The notes: a model not told the origin generated them from the sequence alone. A stretch of 36,236 bases of DNA from Bacteroidales bacterium UBA4814 (GCA_002402465.1 DHFW01000051.1:1-36236), one strand, 5' to 3'; shown: positions 26,061-34,461, counted from the first letter of the stretch. Numbers and translations are program-made.

Positions 26061-29000
26061 TTACAAAAAATTTTCAAAGATTTTGGCCAGGTATGCCTTG
26101 TCGCTGTCAATGAAAAGCACCTTGTTCTCAGCAAACTGCTCCCGGGTAGTGCCTACTCCTTCACCCCATTTTTTGGCGACTTCCTGTAAGGGTGTTACGG
26201 AAAGTATGAAAGCGGAAATATGGATTTGAATGTTTTTCTTGTCCCTGTTGAGGTCTTCCTGGATTTTTGTTTCGAGCACTTTTACATCATCACGACACCA
26301 TAAAATTTTGGGATTGTTGAAGTGGGTTTCGCCCAGCAAGATACCCTTAGGGTCGAGAAAGTAAATATATTGCCGGGTGCCATCTACCACCCAAAGGATA
26401 AAATCGGGATAAAAAGCGGCACTTTCCATGAAGAAGCCCATTCCCTTTACCGATAGGTTGCGCAATACAAACAATTGCTTTCCGTCAAAGGTCCTGGTTT
26501 CTTTAATATATTGCCGCAGATGGTCGAGGAAGTCTCTTTCGCCATCATTGAGCCTTACGGGTACGGTTTTTATCTCTTTGTATTTTTTGCCATCGGCAAT
26601 GGATGCAATGGGAGAGTAAAGGTGTTTGTCGAAATGAATGGAAGGAAGGGTTTTATCATCCTTTTCGTACATTTCTTTGATTTTGGCTTCCAGCTCATGA
26701 ATAAATTCATGGTGTTTTTTGGGCACCTTCACAATCATGGTATGGGAAGCAGGGAACATTTCGGCGCAGGCTTCGTGGCTAAGCATATCGTAGGTAAGAT
26801 ATTTGGATAAGAATGCCTTTTCCTTCACTGCATAAAACTTATTGATATAATCCTTTACCAGGCTTACCGCCACGCTATGCACCCGTCCCGACAGGGCTTC
26901 ATTCATCCCAAACTGCTCTTTCATGCTGTAAATAGTGAAACAGCTTTCTTCGATGAGTTGCCGGAAGATATCCTTTTGGATAATCAGGTTGTGGTATCCT
27001 TTCAGGAGTTTGTACCGGTTGGCTTCGAGGTTCAGTGCGTTGAAGTCGATAAAGTCGCGGTATTGCTTCAGAAAGTTTTCGTTTAAAAACACGTCGCCTT
27101 CGGCCACCTGGTTGTTGAAACCACCCGAAGCGATACTTACCTTACTTCTGAGGTCGATGGTAACCCTGCGGGCCACATCAGCACTGTATTGCAGCTCAAT
27201 GATTTCATCCTTAAAGTTTTTCCCTTCCTGTTTGGTGAAGGTCATAATCTTTTCATTCCACTGCTCAGGGTGGTTGAGCTTTATTTCGATGGGGAAGTGG
27301 GTGTAATCGGGTACTTCTTTCTCGATTTGCTCCAGGAACCTGTTCATATAAGAAGCATTTAGGCCCATAATGGAAATGGTTTGCAATGCCTTGACATGAT
27401 AGGGAGCATTGGCTTCTTCCCTTTTCAGCGACAGTTCTTTACCCTTTAACCTGACACCCCGGCCAAAAAGCTGTATAATCTGTGCCCCTTCGCTTTTGCC
27501 CATATTCATCAATCCCATGCTGGATACACGCCATGAGTTCCATCCTTCGATAAATTTTTTGGAACCTATAAGGATGTTGATGGTTGACTGGGTTTCGGAG
27601 ATGGCCTGAAACAGGGATTTGGTAAAACTGTCGTCCTGAATGGTGATAGCCCCTTCGGTATCGGCTTCGAGGGTTTTGGCGTATTTGGGTACATCGCCAA
27701 TATTGATAACGGCAAAATAGCTGTCGGCAGCCTGGGTTTTTAGCCCGATTTCGCCATCGGCCTGCTTTATTTGCAGTGCTTCCAGGCTGCCTATGCCATT
27801 AAACACCCGCGAAAGGATGGTTTCGGCAATGGGTTTTTCCTGTTTGAGAAAGGCAAAACGCCCTTTGAATATGTCGTTGCCATCGGCATCGGTCAGGCCG
27901 GTATTTTCTTCCAGAATTTTGTTGATATCTTCCTGCAGCTGACCTGGAGCAGAAAGTATCTGTTTGAAGAATTTAATGATGCGCGATACATCGGAAATGC
28001 TATCCTTGTCGCTTTGAGTAAGCGAACTGCCGTTGGAGCTGATAACCCTGCTGCCTACAAAAACCCACAGGGGTTTTTCAATATTGTACACCCGCAACTC
28101 AGTCTGGTATTTTTCGAACAGTGTCAGTTGCTCATAATAGCCCAGCAGGCTTGCTGTAAGCAATAGCCTGCTTTGTTCCTGGCTGTACTCTTTGCCGGCA
28201 TCCAGGTTAAAGACATTGAAGTCCTTGCCATAGCCATCGGTATAGAAGTGCCGGTATGAATAATCGAAAATGATGGATTTGCCGTACTCCTGCAGCAGGT
28301 CTTTTGTGCTTTTGGAAATAATCTGACCAAAGGTTGCGGAATACTCAAAGGTAAAGGAATGCTCTCCCCGGGTAAGGTGTTGTCGCAGGGTTTTCCAGGT
28401 GCGTTCTTCCGATTTCTGGCCTTTGTGGCCTTCATCAATAAACACCAGGTTTTTGCTTTCGGAGAAATAATCCACATCCACGCTTACGCCATCGCCTTGC
28501 TTGTCCTGGGTAAGTTTGTGGATATCCAGGATGAGCACTTCGCCATCTTTGGTTTTCAGGCTTTCTTCGCTACCTGAATAAAGTTTTGCGGCAATACCGC
28601 TTTGCAAAAAATCTTCGTAATGCTGGCGGCTGAGCCCTTCGTTGGGGGTAATAAGGATGATATTTTCCCAATCGGAAAAGTATTTGGTAATTTGCCAGTA
28701 GTTGCAATGCATGAGCAGGGTTTTGCCGCTGCCGGTGGCCATCCAGTAGGCCAGCTTTTTGAGGTCGGAAGCGCTGTAAGGCTCCATTTCCTTAAAATCC
28801 TGACTTTCCTGCAAGTAGGCATTCAAATCGCCAATAAGGCCGGTGGGTTTCTGGCTGCTTACATCGAAGAAATATTCGGTAAAGAGCAAAGCAAACCACT
28901 GGTAGTATTTAAAAGAGAGAAAGGGTTCGGCGCGGTTCTCACGTAATTTCTTTTCATACCCCTGAATGGCTTCGTCGTATTGCTGAATGAGGCGGTCATC

Positions 29001-29168
29001 CAGTTTTTTGTGTGGGTTCATCATGAGGCGGGCAGCAAAGGAAGTGTAGCCCGTTGAAGTGATGCTCAAGGTTTGGCCATTGTAATCATCGCGCAGGTCT
29101 TCAAAAGCCTGGTAGCCCAATTGCCTGAGAATATATCGGAATAGTATGAGTTGTTTATCGAGTTGCAT
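26061..29168 (-). CDS. Type III-like restriction endonuclease subunit (Res), DEAD/DEAH helicase
   Basis: The 1035-residue protein is a superfamily 2 helicase-nuclease. Walker A is GSGKT at residues 146-150 (MATGSGKTLLMHC), the Walker B-type DEGH at 245-248 (LVFIDEGHKGQKS), and motif VI-like residues lie in IIQLFGRGVRLKG. Near the C-terminus PDFILW (Pro921, Asp922) and LDPKG (Asp939, Lys941) give a PD-x(n)-DxK arrangement, the likely nuclease site; Type III Res proteins usually have E or D at that place. It needs the Mod subunit for target recognition and cuts when two unmethylated sites meet. It is the third gene of the mod-fic-res operon. The 131-base gap before it holds three dyad elements. 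Start ATG at 29168 (MQLDKQLILFRYIL). Confidence 0.86.
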   Translation of the reverse strand: MQLDKQLILFRYILRQLGYQAFEDLRDDYNGQTLSITSTGYTSFAARLMMNPHKKLDDRLIQQYDEAIQGYEKKLRENRAEPFLSFKYYQWFALLFTEYFFDVSSQKPTGLIGDLNAYLQESQDFKEMEPYSASDLKKLAYWMATGSGKTLLMHCNYWQITKYFSDWENIILITPNEGLSRQHYEDFLQSGIAAKLYSGSEESLKTKDGEVLILDIHKLTQDKQGDGVSVDVDYFSESKNLVFIDEGHKGQKSEERTWKTLRQHLTRGEHSFTFEYSATFGQIISKSTKDLLQEYGKSIIFDYSYRHFYTDGYGKDFNVFNLDAGKEYSQEQSRLLLTASLLGYYEQLTLFEKYQTELRVYNIEKPLWVFVGSRVISSNGSSLTQSDKDSISDVSRIIKFFKQILSAPGQLQEDINKILEENTGLTDADGNDIFKGRFAFLKQEKPIAETILSRVFNGIGSLEALQIKQADGEIGLKTQAADSYFAVINIGDVPKYAKTLEADTEGAITIQDDSFTKSLFQAISETQSTINILIGSKKFIEGWNSWRVSSMGLMNMGKSEGAQIIQLFGRGVRLKGKELSLKREEANAPYHVKALQTISIMGLNASYMNRFLEQIEKEVPDYTHFPIEIKLNHPEQWNEKIMTFTKQEGKNFKDEIIELQYSADVARRVTIDLRSKVSIASGGFNNQVAEGDVFLNENFLKQYRDFIDFNALNLEANRYKLLKGYHNLIIQKDIFRQLIEESCFTIYSMKEQFGMNEALSGRVHSVAVSLVKDYINKFYAVKEKAFLSKYLTYDMLSHEACAEMFPASHTMIVKVPKKHHEFIHELEAKIKEMYEKDDKTLPSIHFDKHLYSPIASIADGKKYKEIKTVPVRLNDGERDFLDHLRQYIKETRTFDGKQLFVLRNLSVKGMGFFMESAAFYPDFILWVVDGTRQYIYFLDPKGILLGETHFNNPKILWCRDDVKVLETKIQEDLNRDKKNIQIHISAFILSVTPLQEVAKKWGEGVGTTREQFAENKVLFIDSDKAYLAKIFENFL

Positions 29169-29183
29169 TTATTTTTCGGTTTG

Positions 29184-29275
29184 TGCACAAGCATTGTGCA
29201 TGAAATGAATAACCCGCACAATTATTTTTGATAATTGTGCATTTGGTTAAAATCATGCACAGGCTTTGTGCATGA
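29184..29275. promoter_or_regulatory. Three evenly spaced dyads on the half-site TTGTGCA
   Basis: Dyad 1 (29184-29200): TGCACAA, GCA, TTGTGCA. Dyad 2 (29216-29240): 10-base arms GCACAATTAT and ATAATTGTGC around TTTTG. Dyad 3 (29253-29275): 9-base arms TCATGCACA and TGTGCATGA around GGCTT. The centres lie at 29192, 29228 and 29264, exactly 36 bases apart. The word TTGTGCAT occurs in all three. A further TTGTGCA lies at 29307-29313 in the end of fic. It is probably an operator array or an RNA hairpin series that controls res. Confidence 0.7.
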
Positions 29276-29299
29276 CTTACGATCGATGCCCAAAAATTG

Positions 29300-30394
29300 C
29301 TATATTTTGTGCAACTTACTTTCATTGCTAAGTAGTTCATATAGTTTTTTGTTGAGATAAAGGGATTCGCTGCCCATTTGTTCCTTTTCCAACAAGCCCA
29401 ATTCCACCAGGCGGTTAAGGTATTTACTGGCTGTATTGCGGGAAGCAATGCCCGCATCCACCAAAAAGCTGATTTTGCAATAGGGCTGAACGAAAAGCAT
29501 ATCTATCAGTTCACGGCTGTACACATCCGGTGCGTTGGTTCTTACCATCTCTACCGTATATTTCAGTAAATCATGGATTGCATTGACCTTGCGCAGGGTT
29601 TCAATGGCAGTTTCCTTCACGGCTGTGAGCATGTACATTATCCAGGCTTCCCAATGACCATGCATGGTAACTTGTTGCAACAACCTGTAATAATCGGCTT
29701 TGAAAGCATTGATGTATTGAGACAGATACAATACCGGTTGTTCCAAAACTCCTGCCTGTGTTAAGTACAACACATTCAACACCCTACCGGCCCGTCCGTT
29801 TCCATCGGTAAACGGGTGTATGGCTTCGAACTGATAATGCAGGATGGCCATTTTTACCAGGGGGTCTATCTGGTCATTCTCCCGGATAAATGCAAGCAGG
29901 TTGTTGAGTTTTTCCAGCAGCAAATCGCGGCAGCATGGTGGTGTGTACACCACCTGAAAACGATTGCCGATAAACACTTCCACATCCCTAACTCCATCTT
30001 TGGTGTCTTTAATGGTCCGGTAGATGTTTTCCAAAAGCTCAATGGCGAAATCCTGATGCTGGAGCTGCTGCCACGCTTCGTATAATGCGGTGCGGTAGCG
30101 CAATACTTCTTTGGTTTGGGGGTCAGTTTGCGTGTTTGTGGATGCAAAAGCTTTGTACAGCTTGTCGGAAGTGGTAAAAATATTTTCGATGGACGATGAG
30201 TCTTTGGCTTCCTGCAGCACCAGCGTATTGATAAGCATAAGCGGATTGGGGATCACAGGCATGCGGCCTTTGAGTTCGGCGATGGCTGCCCGCGCTTCTG
30301 CCAGGATGCGGTACACGGCCAGGGTTTCCCATTGCTCAGGCGGTGGCGGCAAAAGAGGCAGTGCGTTATAAGGTTTGTCGGGTAAAAAAGCCAT
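29300..30394 (-). CDS. Fic family AMPylase with inhibitory helix and C-terminal winged helix
   Basis: The 364-residue protein has an N-terminal Fic_N-like domain (about 1-85) with the inhibitory motif S-x3-E-N (Ser66-Glu70-Asn71; SSSIENI), which places it in the class whose N-terminal helix blocks its own ATP site. The Fic motif HPFTDGNGRAGR spans 193-204 with all key residues (His193, Asp198, Asn200 region, Arg). The C-terminus (about 296-345; KISFLVDAGIASRNTASKYLNRLVELGLLEKEQ) is a winged helix-turn-helix, so the protein probably also binds DNA. Fic proteins transfer AMP (or other groups) to Ser, Thr or Tyr of a target. It lies between mod and res, with the ATG 2 bases after the mod stop codon. 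Its target here is unknown. Confidence 0.92.
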   Translation of the reverse strand: MAFLPDKPYNALPLLPPPPEQWETLAVYRILAEARAAIAELKGRMPVIPNPLMLINTLVLQEAKDSSSIENIFTTSDKLYKAFASTNTQTDPQTKEVLRYRTALYEAWQQLQHQDFAIELLENIYRTIKDTKDGVRDVEVFIGNRFQVVYTPPCCRDLLLEKLNNLLAFIRENDQIDPLVKMAILHYQFEAIHPFTDGNGRAGRVLNVLYLTQAGVLEQPVLYLSQYINAFKADYYRLLQQVTMHGHWEAWIMYMLTAVKETAIETLRKVNAIHDLLKYTVEMVRTNAPDVYSRELIDMLFVQPYCKISFLVDAGIASRNTASKYLNRLVELGLLEKEQMGSESLYLNKKLYELLSNESKLHKI

Positions 30395-30396
30395 AA

Positions 30397-33300
30397 TCAG
30401 TTGAGCATTTTGTTTTTAAATACTTCTTCAATGGGCTGGTAACCTTCTATGTGTGCCTGGTCGTTGATGTAGAGCAGGTCGTAGGTGAAGGCTTTGAGTT
30501 CTTTTTTGAGTATGGCTGCGTCGGCTTTGTAGTCGTCGATGGTCCAGTCCTTTACGCTGCGCCATACGGCCAGTATTTGCTTATTGGCGTTATTGTGGCC
30601 AAGTATAAACTGGTATTTTTTTCCATCCAACTCTTTTGTAATGTACTTTTGCATGTGCAGGCCAATGAGGTAGTTGAAGGTTTCAACCAGGTCAACTGCC
30701 TGCTCGGTATCGTAGGTAAAGCCATCCCACACTTTGAGGCGGTAATCCCAGGGGTCTTGCATGGCCTGGGTATTGACGAGGGTTTGGCTGTCGCGGGTTT
30801 CGAACTCCAGGAAATACTTGGGGATGTATTGGTCGAGCTGCAGGGCCTGTTGCACCGCTGCTTCGGGTGCCGTAAAGGCAATGTTTTCCAGGGCTTCTTC
30901 GTATTGCTCCAGACGCTGGTATTTAAAGAATACGCCCAGGCCGTTCATGCTGCCCTGACCTGAGCTTGCCGAAGGTTTGGGCTTGCCATCTTTCCAGTCG
31001 AAAGTGTAGGCGATTTTTTTAATGCGGGGGATGATGATAGTATAAACATAATTACCCTGCTCTATCAGTATACATTTTCTCTCACCTTCATCATCTTTAT
31101 TTAGAAGTTGTACAGCATGAAAAGTTGTTCCTGAACCTGGAAAGTAATCCAGATTTATAGAATTTCTTTCATTACCCATGATATAAATACAATCTTTGAC
31201 TGCCCAAATTGATTTCGGATAAGAAAATCTAGAATGATTAAATAAATTTTTCAATGTTTTTGTACCATGCTCAGTGGCTGAATATTTTGCATCTTGCCAA
31301 AATGTTAAAGGAGTTATTCCATCTGTGTTTGGTCTAAATTTATAATACACTTGTGGGATATCTTTATTATTCTTTCTAGCAAAGAATTGAGTGTAGTTTT
31401 TGCGTACATTCTCTTCACTCCATCTCCAATTCTTTTCAGTTCCATCATCTGTTATCGGCCAAATTTCAACTTCTACTCCCAAAGGCTTTTCTTTAATTGA
31501 CCAAAGTTCAGTGTCATCAGACCATTCCATTCTGGGAACCCTAATAGTTCCTTCATCAATATTTGCATAAATAGGGTACCATTGTCTTTTTCCATCTTCC
31601 CTGTTTGAATTTGAACCTTCCCGTCTGAAATTACGCCATTCAAAAATACTTGTATCATCCTTTTCATTGTATCGGCTTAACTGAACATCAGTTCTTGGAA
31701 GTTTTTTTATTGCAGAATCTTCAGTAGCCTTTGCAAAAATTGCATATTCATGTGAGATGGCTAAGCCTGCTTCATTTGGTCTTCCTGAAGGATTTGCCCT
31801 TATAGCAATTACGCCGGCAATATTCTTTGGTCCAAAAATTTTTGTCATAATTAATGAAAGGGAAGCCATTTCTACATCATCAATCGTAACACACAAGTTA
31901 CCGGTAGGATTTATTAGCGCCTTACCAACTTCAATCCTGTTTTCAATAAATGTGTTCCAGGATGAATGCTTAAAGCTATTTTTGTAAATTATTTCCGAAG
32001 CACTTGTATTATATGGGGGGTCGATATAAACATTATTAACTCTTCCAGAATAAGGCTCTTTTAACAAGTTAAGGCCATGAAAATTATCCGAATTAAGAAC
32101 AAACCCATCTAAATACTCTGCTATATTTATTTTGCCAGATAAAAAATTCAATAGTCCCGTTGTAAAATCACTGGAAAAATTGCCCGTATCAATCGGCAAC
32201 TTTCTCCAATCATGCAAATCAGCTTTCAGGGTGTCCAGTGAAAGGGTCTTGGGCACATTTTCTTCCCCGAACAATTCCTTCCATTCCTGCACCTGTTGTG
32301 GGTTGTTGATGACTTCTTCGAGGATGGGCCTGGCGGCTTCTTCGCCGATGTACTGCACCAGTCGGTCGATGGTAATGACCCAGTGGGTGGAGAGCACGAA
32401 TTTCTTTTTCTCCCAGAGCTTTTTCTGGAAGTCTTCTATCTGGCTCACAAAGTCGATGATGGTTTCGGCAATGGCTTTAAATACTTTGATTTTTTTGAGG
32501 TTGTGCTTCAGCCGGTCGAAATAGCTGTCAACTTCGGTAACGTAAAGGTCGTCCACGTTTACCAGTTCGGATTTTATGTAGAAATCGAGCTCGCGCTGCA
32601 AAAAGGTTTTCAGGTTTTTGTGGATAAAGAAATCGTGCTTGTTTTTGCGGGTGTAGTGGTTGAGTTTTTTGAGCAAGAGGGCTTTGCCGTCGGCATCGGC
32701 ATTCCACAGCTGGCTGAGCTGCACGGTTTTTAGCTGGGATTTATGAATAGCTTCATAGGCCTGCTCATCAAGAACATCCTGCTTATTGTTGCCTTTTATG
32801 GATTTCTTTTCATCATCAGTAAGGGGCCGGTACTCAAAAAAGAAGGTACATTCTTCTTTGGCAATTTCGGGTTCTTTCTCCGAAAGGATAAAGTAGTTGG
32901 GTTCATCGGCTTTCACGTTGCCCTGCTCCAGTTGTGCATTGTGCAGTTTGAAGTTGACCACGCAATGGCCATCGGCAGTGGTTACTTTAAAGGCATACTG
33001 GCTAAAGGTTTCGGAAGATTTGATGTAATACTGGTCGTGGTTGGCCCAATGGAAATGTGTTTCTTCTCCATTGTAGGGCACCATGTATTTTTCGTTCTTG
33101 CCGAAGCGGCGTTTGCTGATAAAATCGCCTTTATCGTAATAGCGTGAAAAGAACAGGGTAAGGTGGTTGTAAATCTGGTTTTCGGTTTCTACTGATACCC
33201 CGGCTTCCATTACCTGTGCCTTTATTTCCTTGTAGCGGCGTATTTCATCCTTATAGTCTTCCTGGTAAATTTCCAGCCTGGTGGTGTCGTTGTTGGCCAG

Positions 33301-33561
33301 GGCTTCGAGCCATTTTTTAATGACGGTTGAAGTTTCCAGTTCGGCCAGTTTTTCTTTTACCTGGGTGGCATCTTCCTGTGTAAGGGTTTGGAGTTGCTCC
33401 TTTACCTTATCCACCAATAGCTTGTCGATAAAGTTGGCAATCTCTTTCTTTTTGTAGTGCAGTATTTTATATACCCCAAAGTCGAGGTCCTGGGTTTCGA
33501 ACTGAAAAAGCTGATTGAGAAAAGCTTTGAGCTGGTTGAGGGATGTATTATTTTCAGTCAT
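30397..33561 (-). CDS. Type III-like DNA methyltransferase (Mod)
   Basis: The 1054-residue protein methylates DNA, probably adenine N6, and gives sequence specificity to the restriction complex. Motif IV is DPPYNT (514-519, VYIDPPYNTSASE) and motif I comes later as DYFPGSGTT (805-813), the beta-class order. The long N-terminal region (1-480) has no recognised catalytic site but includes HFHWANHDQYYIKSSETFSQY and resembles the N-terminal part of large site-specific methyltransferases paired with such helicases. Residues about 450-845 are AT-rich relative to the flanks. A REP-like insertion encodes PSASSGQ at about 862-869. It is the first gene of the operon and lies divergent to the metal cluster. 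Start ATG at 33561. Confidence 0.9.
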   Translation of the reverse strand: MTENNTSLNQLKAFLNQLFQFETQDLDFGVYKILHYKKKEIANFIDKLLVDKVKEQLQTLTQEDATQVKEKLAELETSTVIKKWLEALANNDTTRLEIYQEDYKDEIRRYKEIKAQVMEAGVSVETENQIYNHLTLFFSRYYDKGDFISKRRFGKNEKYMVPYNGEETHFHWANHDQYYIKSSETFSQYAFKVTTADGHCVVNFKLHNAQLEQGNVKADEPNYFILSEKEPEIAKEECTFFFEYRPLTDDEKKSIKGNNKQDVLDEQAYEAIHKSQLKTVQLSQLWNADADGKALLLKKLNHYTRKNKHDFFIHKNLKTFLQRELDFYIKSELVNVDDLYVTEVDSYFDRLKHNLKKIKVFKAIAETIIDFVSQIEDFQKKLWEKKKFVLSTHWVITIDRLVQYIGEEAARPILEEVINNPQQVQEWKELFGEENVPKTLSLDTLKADLHDWRKLPIDTGNFSSDFTTGLLNFLSGKINIAEYLDGFVLNSDNFHGLNLLKEPYSGRVNNVYIDPPYNTSASEIIYKNSFKHSSWNTFIENRIEVGKALINPTGNLCVTIDDVEMASLSLIMTKIFGPKNIAGVIAIRANPSGRPNEAGLAISHEYAIFAKATEDSAIKKLPRTDVQLSRYNEKDDTSIFEWRNFRREGSNSNREDGKRQWYPIYANIDEGTIRVPRMEWSDDTELWSIKEKPLGVEVEIWPITDDGTEKNWRWSEENVRKNYTQFFARKNNKDIPQVYYKFRPNTDGITPLTFWQDAKYSATEHGTKTLKNLFNHSRFSYPKSIWAVKDCIYIMGNERNSINLDYFPGSGTTFHAVQLLNKDDEGERKCILIEQGNYVYTIIIPRIKKIAYTFDWKDGKPKPSASSGQGSMNGLGVFFKYQRLEQYEEALENIAFTAPEAAVQQALQLDQYIPKYFLEFETRDSQTLVNTQAMQDPWDYRLKVWDGFTYDTEQAVDLVETFNYLIGLHMQKYITKELDGKKYQFILGHNNANKQILAVWRSVKDWTIDDYKADAAILKKELKAFTYDLLYINDQAHIEGYQPIEEVFKNKMLN
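30954..30975. repeat. REP-like element inside mod (in-frame insertion)
   Basis: On the minus strand the bases read CCTTCGGCAAGCTCAGGTC, close to the dispersed bacterial repeat CCTTCGACAAGCTCAGG. It is read in frame as PSASSGQ between GKPK and GSMNGLG, in a linker after motif I of the methyltransferase. Confidence 0.65.
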
Positions 33562-33816
33562 CAGAGTGGGTTGTTTTGCTCGGGAAGAACTATGTGTTAA
33601 TAAGGTTGATGGTCAGCTAGAATACCCTACAGATTGCGATGTTTGTCCAAAGGCAAATATCGGAGATTTATTGAAATTTCGCTAATTTGACGAATTATTA
33701 AGAAAAAAAGAAGATTTGAACTATATTGTGGTCTTAATTACCAAACTGAATTACAGAAACTTATCTGAACAATAACAAATGCGTCATTGTTGTTTAATTA
33801 ATATAACCCAAGGGAA
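33562..33816. promoter_or_regulatory. Divergent regulatory region between mod and the HMA-AraC gene
   Basis: This 255-base AT-rich region must hold promoters for the restriction operon (minus) and the metal cluster (plus). A one-mismatch -7 element (GATATTTG on minus, 33654-33661) is about 93 bases upstream of mod. No clear pair of elements is seen for the plus side. Confidence 0.35.
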
Positions 33817-34380
33817 ATGCAGCTTTTCATAAAAAACATGGTATGCCAGCGTTGTATTCTGGCGGTAAAAAGCGAGGCAGAAAAGCTGGGCATTCGCCAT
33901 GCGGATATCAGCCTTGGGCAGATGAAGTTCCAGGAACCAGAGCCCGGAGCCCAGGTCATTGAGAAGTTGAAATCGGCTTTACGCAACCTTGGGTTCGATA
34001 TCATTGACGATAAAAAAAGCAGGCTGATTGAGCGGGTAAAAACCATAGTGATTGAAAAAATTCACCATAGCGATGGCGAACTGCGCAACAACTGGTCGGA
34101 AATCATTGCAGATGAACTGCAATACGAATACAACTACATCAGCAACCTGTTTTCGGCCGTTGAAGGCATCACCATTGAGCAATACATCATCAGGCAAAAG
34201 GTAGAAAAGGTAAAAGAGCTGCTGTTTTACGATGAGCTGACCCTTTCAGAAATTTCATACCGTATGGGATACAGCAGTGCGGCTTACCTTACCAATCAGT
34301 TTAAAAAAGTTACCGGCATGACCCCGGGGCAGTTTCGCCAACTGCTCAACAAAAACCGCACTGCCCTTGATAAACTGTAA
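33817..34380 (+). CDS. AraC-family regulator with an HMA-like N-terminal metal-binding segment
   Basis: The 187-residue protein combines an N-terminal ferredoxin-fold heavy-metal-associated-like region (about 1-75) carrying MVCQRC (Cys10, Cys13), which fits a soft-metal site, with a C-terminal AraC helix-turn-helix region (about 95-185): ELQYEYNYISNLFS, ITIEQYIIRQKVEKVKELL and the signature LSEISYRMGYSSAAYLTNQFKKVTGMTPGQFR. The combination suggests direct sensing of a metal such as copper and control of the genes downstream. It is the first gene of a plus-strand cluster with HMA and RND efflux genes. A perfect palindrome overlaps its stop codon. Confidence 0.88.
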   Translation: MQLFIKNMVCQRCILAVKSEAEKLGIRHADISLGQMKFQEPEPGAQVIEKLKSALRNLGFDIIDDKKSRLIERVKTIVIEKIHHSDGELRNNWSEIIADELQYEYNYISNLFSAVEGITIEQYIIRQKVEKVKELLFYDELTLSEISYRMGYSSAAYLTNQFKKVTGMTPGQFRQLLNKNRTALDKL

Positions 34381-34392
34381 ATTTTACAGTTT
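34372..34392. promoter_or_regulatory. Perfect 21-base palindrome at the stop codon of the HMA-AraC gene
   Basis: AAACTGTAAA, T, TTTACAGTTT: two perfect 10-base arms with a one-base centre. The TAA stop codon is inside it (34378-34380). A further TGTAAAA lies at 34406-34412 and TGTAATTTTA at 34431-34440. It could be the operator for the next gene or an AT-rich terminator (T-run follows). Confidence 0.55.
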
Positions 34393-34447
34393 TTTCCCGG
34401 CAGAGTGTAAAAGAAAACCCCTTTTCGGGATGTAATTTTAAGTTTTA

Positions 34448-34461
34448 AACAATGTATTGTT
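34448..34461. promoter_or_regulatory. Small palindrome upstream of the secreted HMA protein gene
   Basis: AACAAT, GT, ATTGTT; six-base arms, 20 bases before the ATG. It may be an operator; evidence is only symmetry and position. Confidence 0.3.

Noticed and set aside
26043..26061. Hairpin ATAGTTT/AAACTAT as terminator of res
   Set aside because: No T-run follows in either direction; AT-rich stem likely by chance.
29184..29275. Type III toxin-antitoxin RNA (ToxI-like) or mini-CRISPR as explanation of the 36-base spacing
   Set aside because: The units are inverted, not direct, repeats with variable arms and loops. The spacers are not of constant sequence, there is no Cas gene, and no ToxN-like endoribonuclease lies next to it. 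A dyad operator array fits better.
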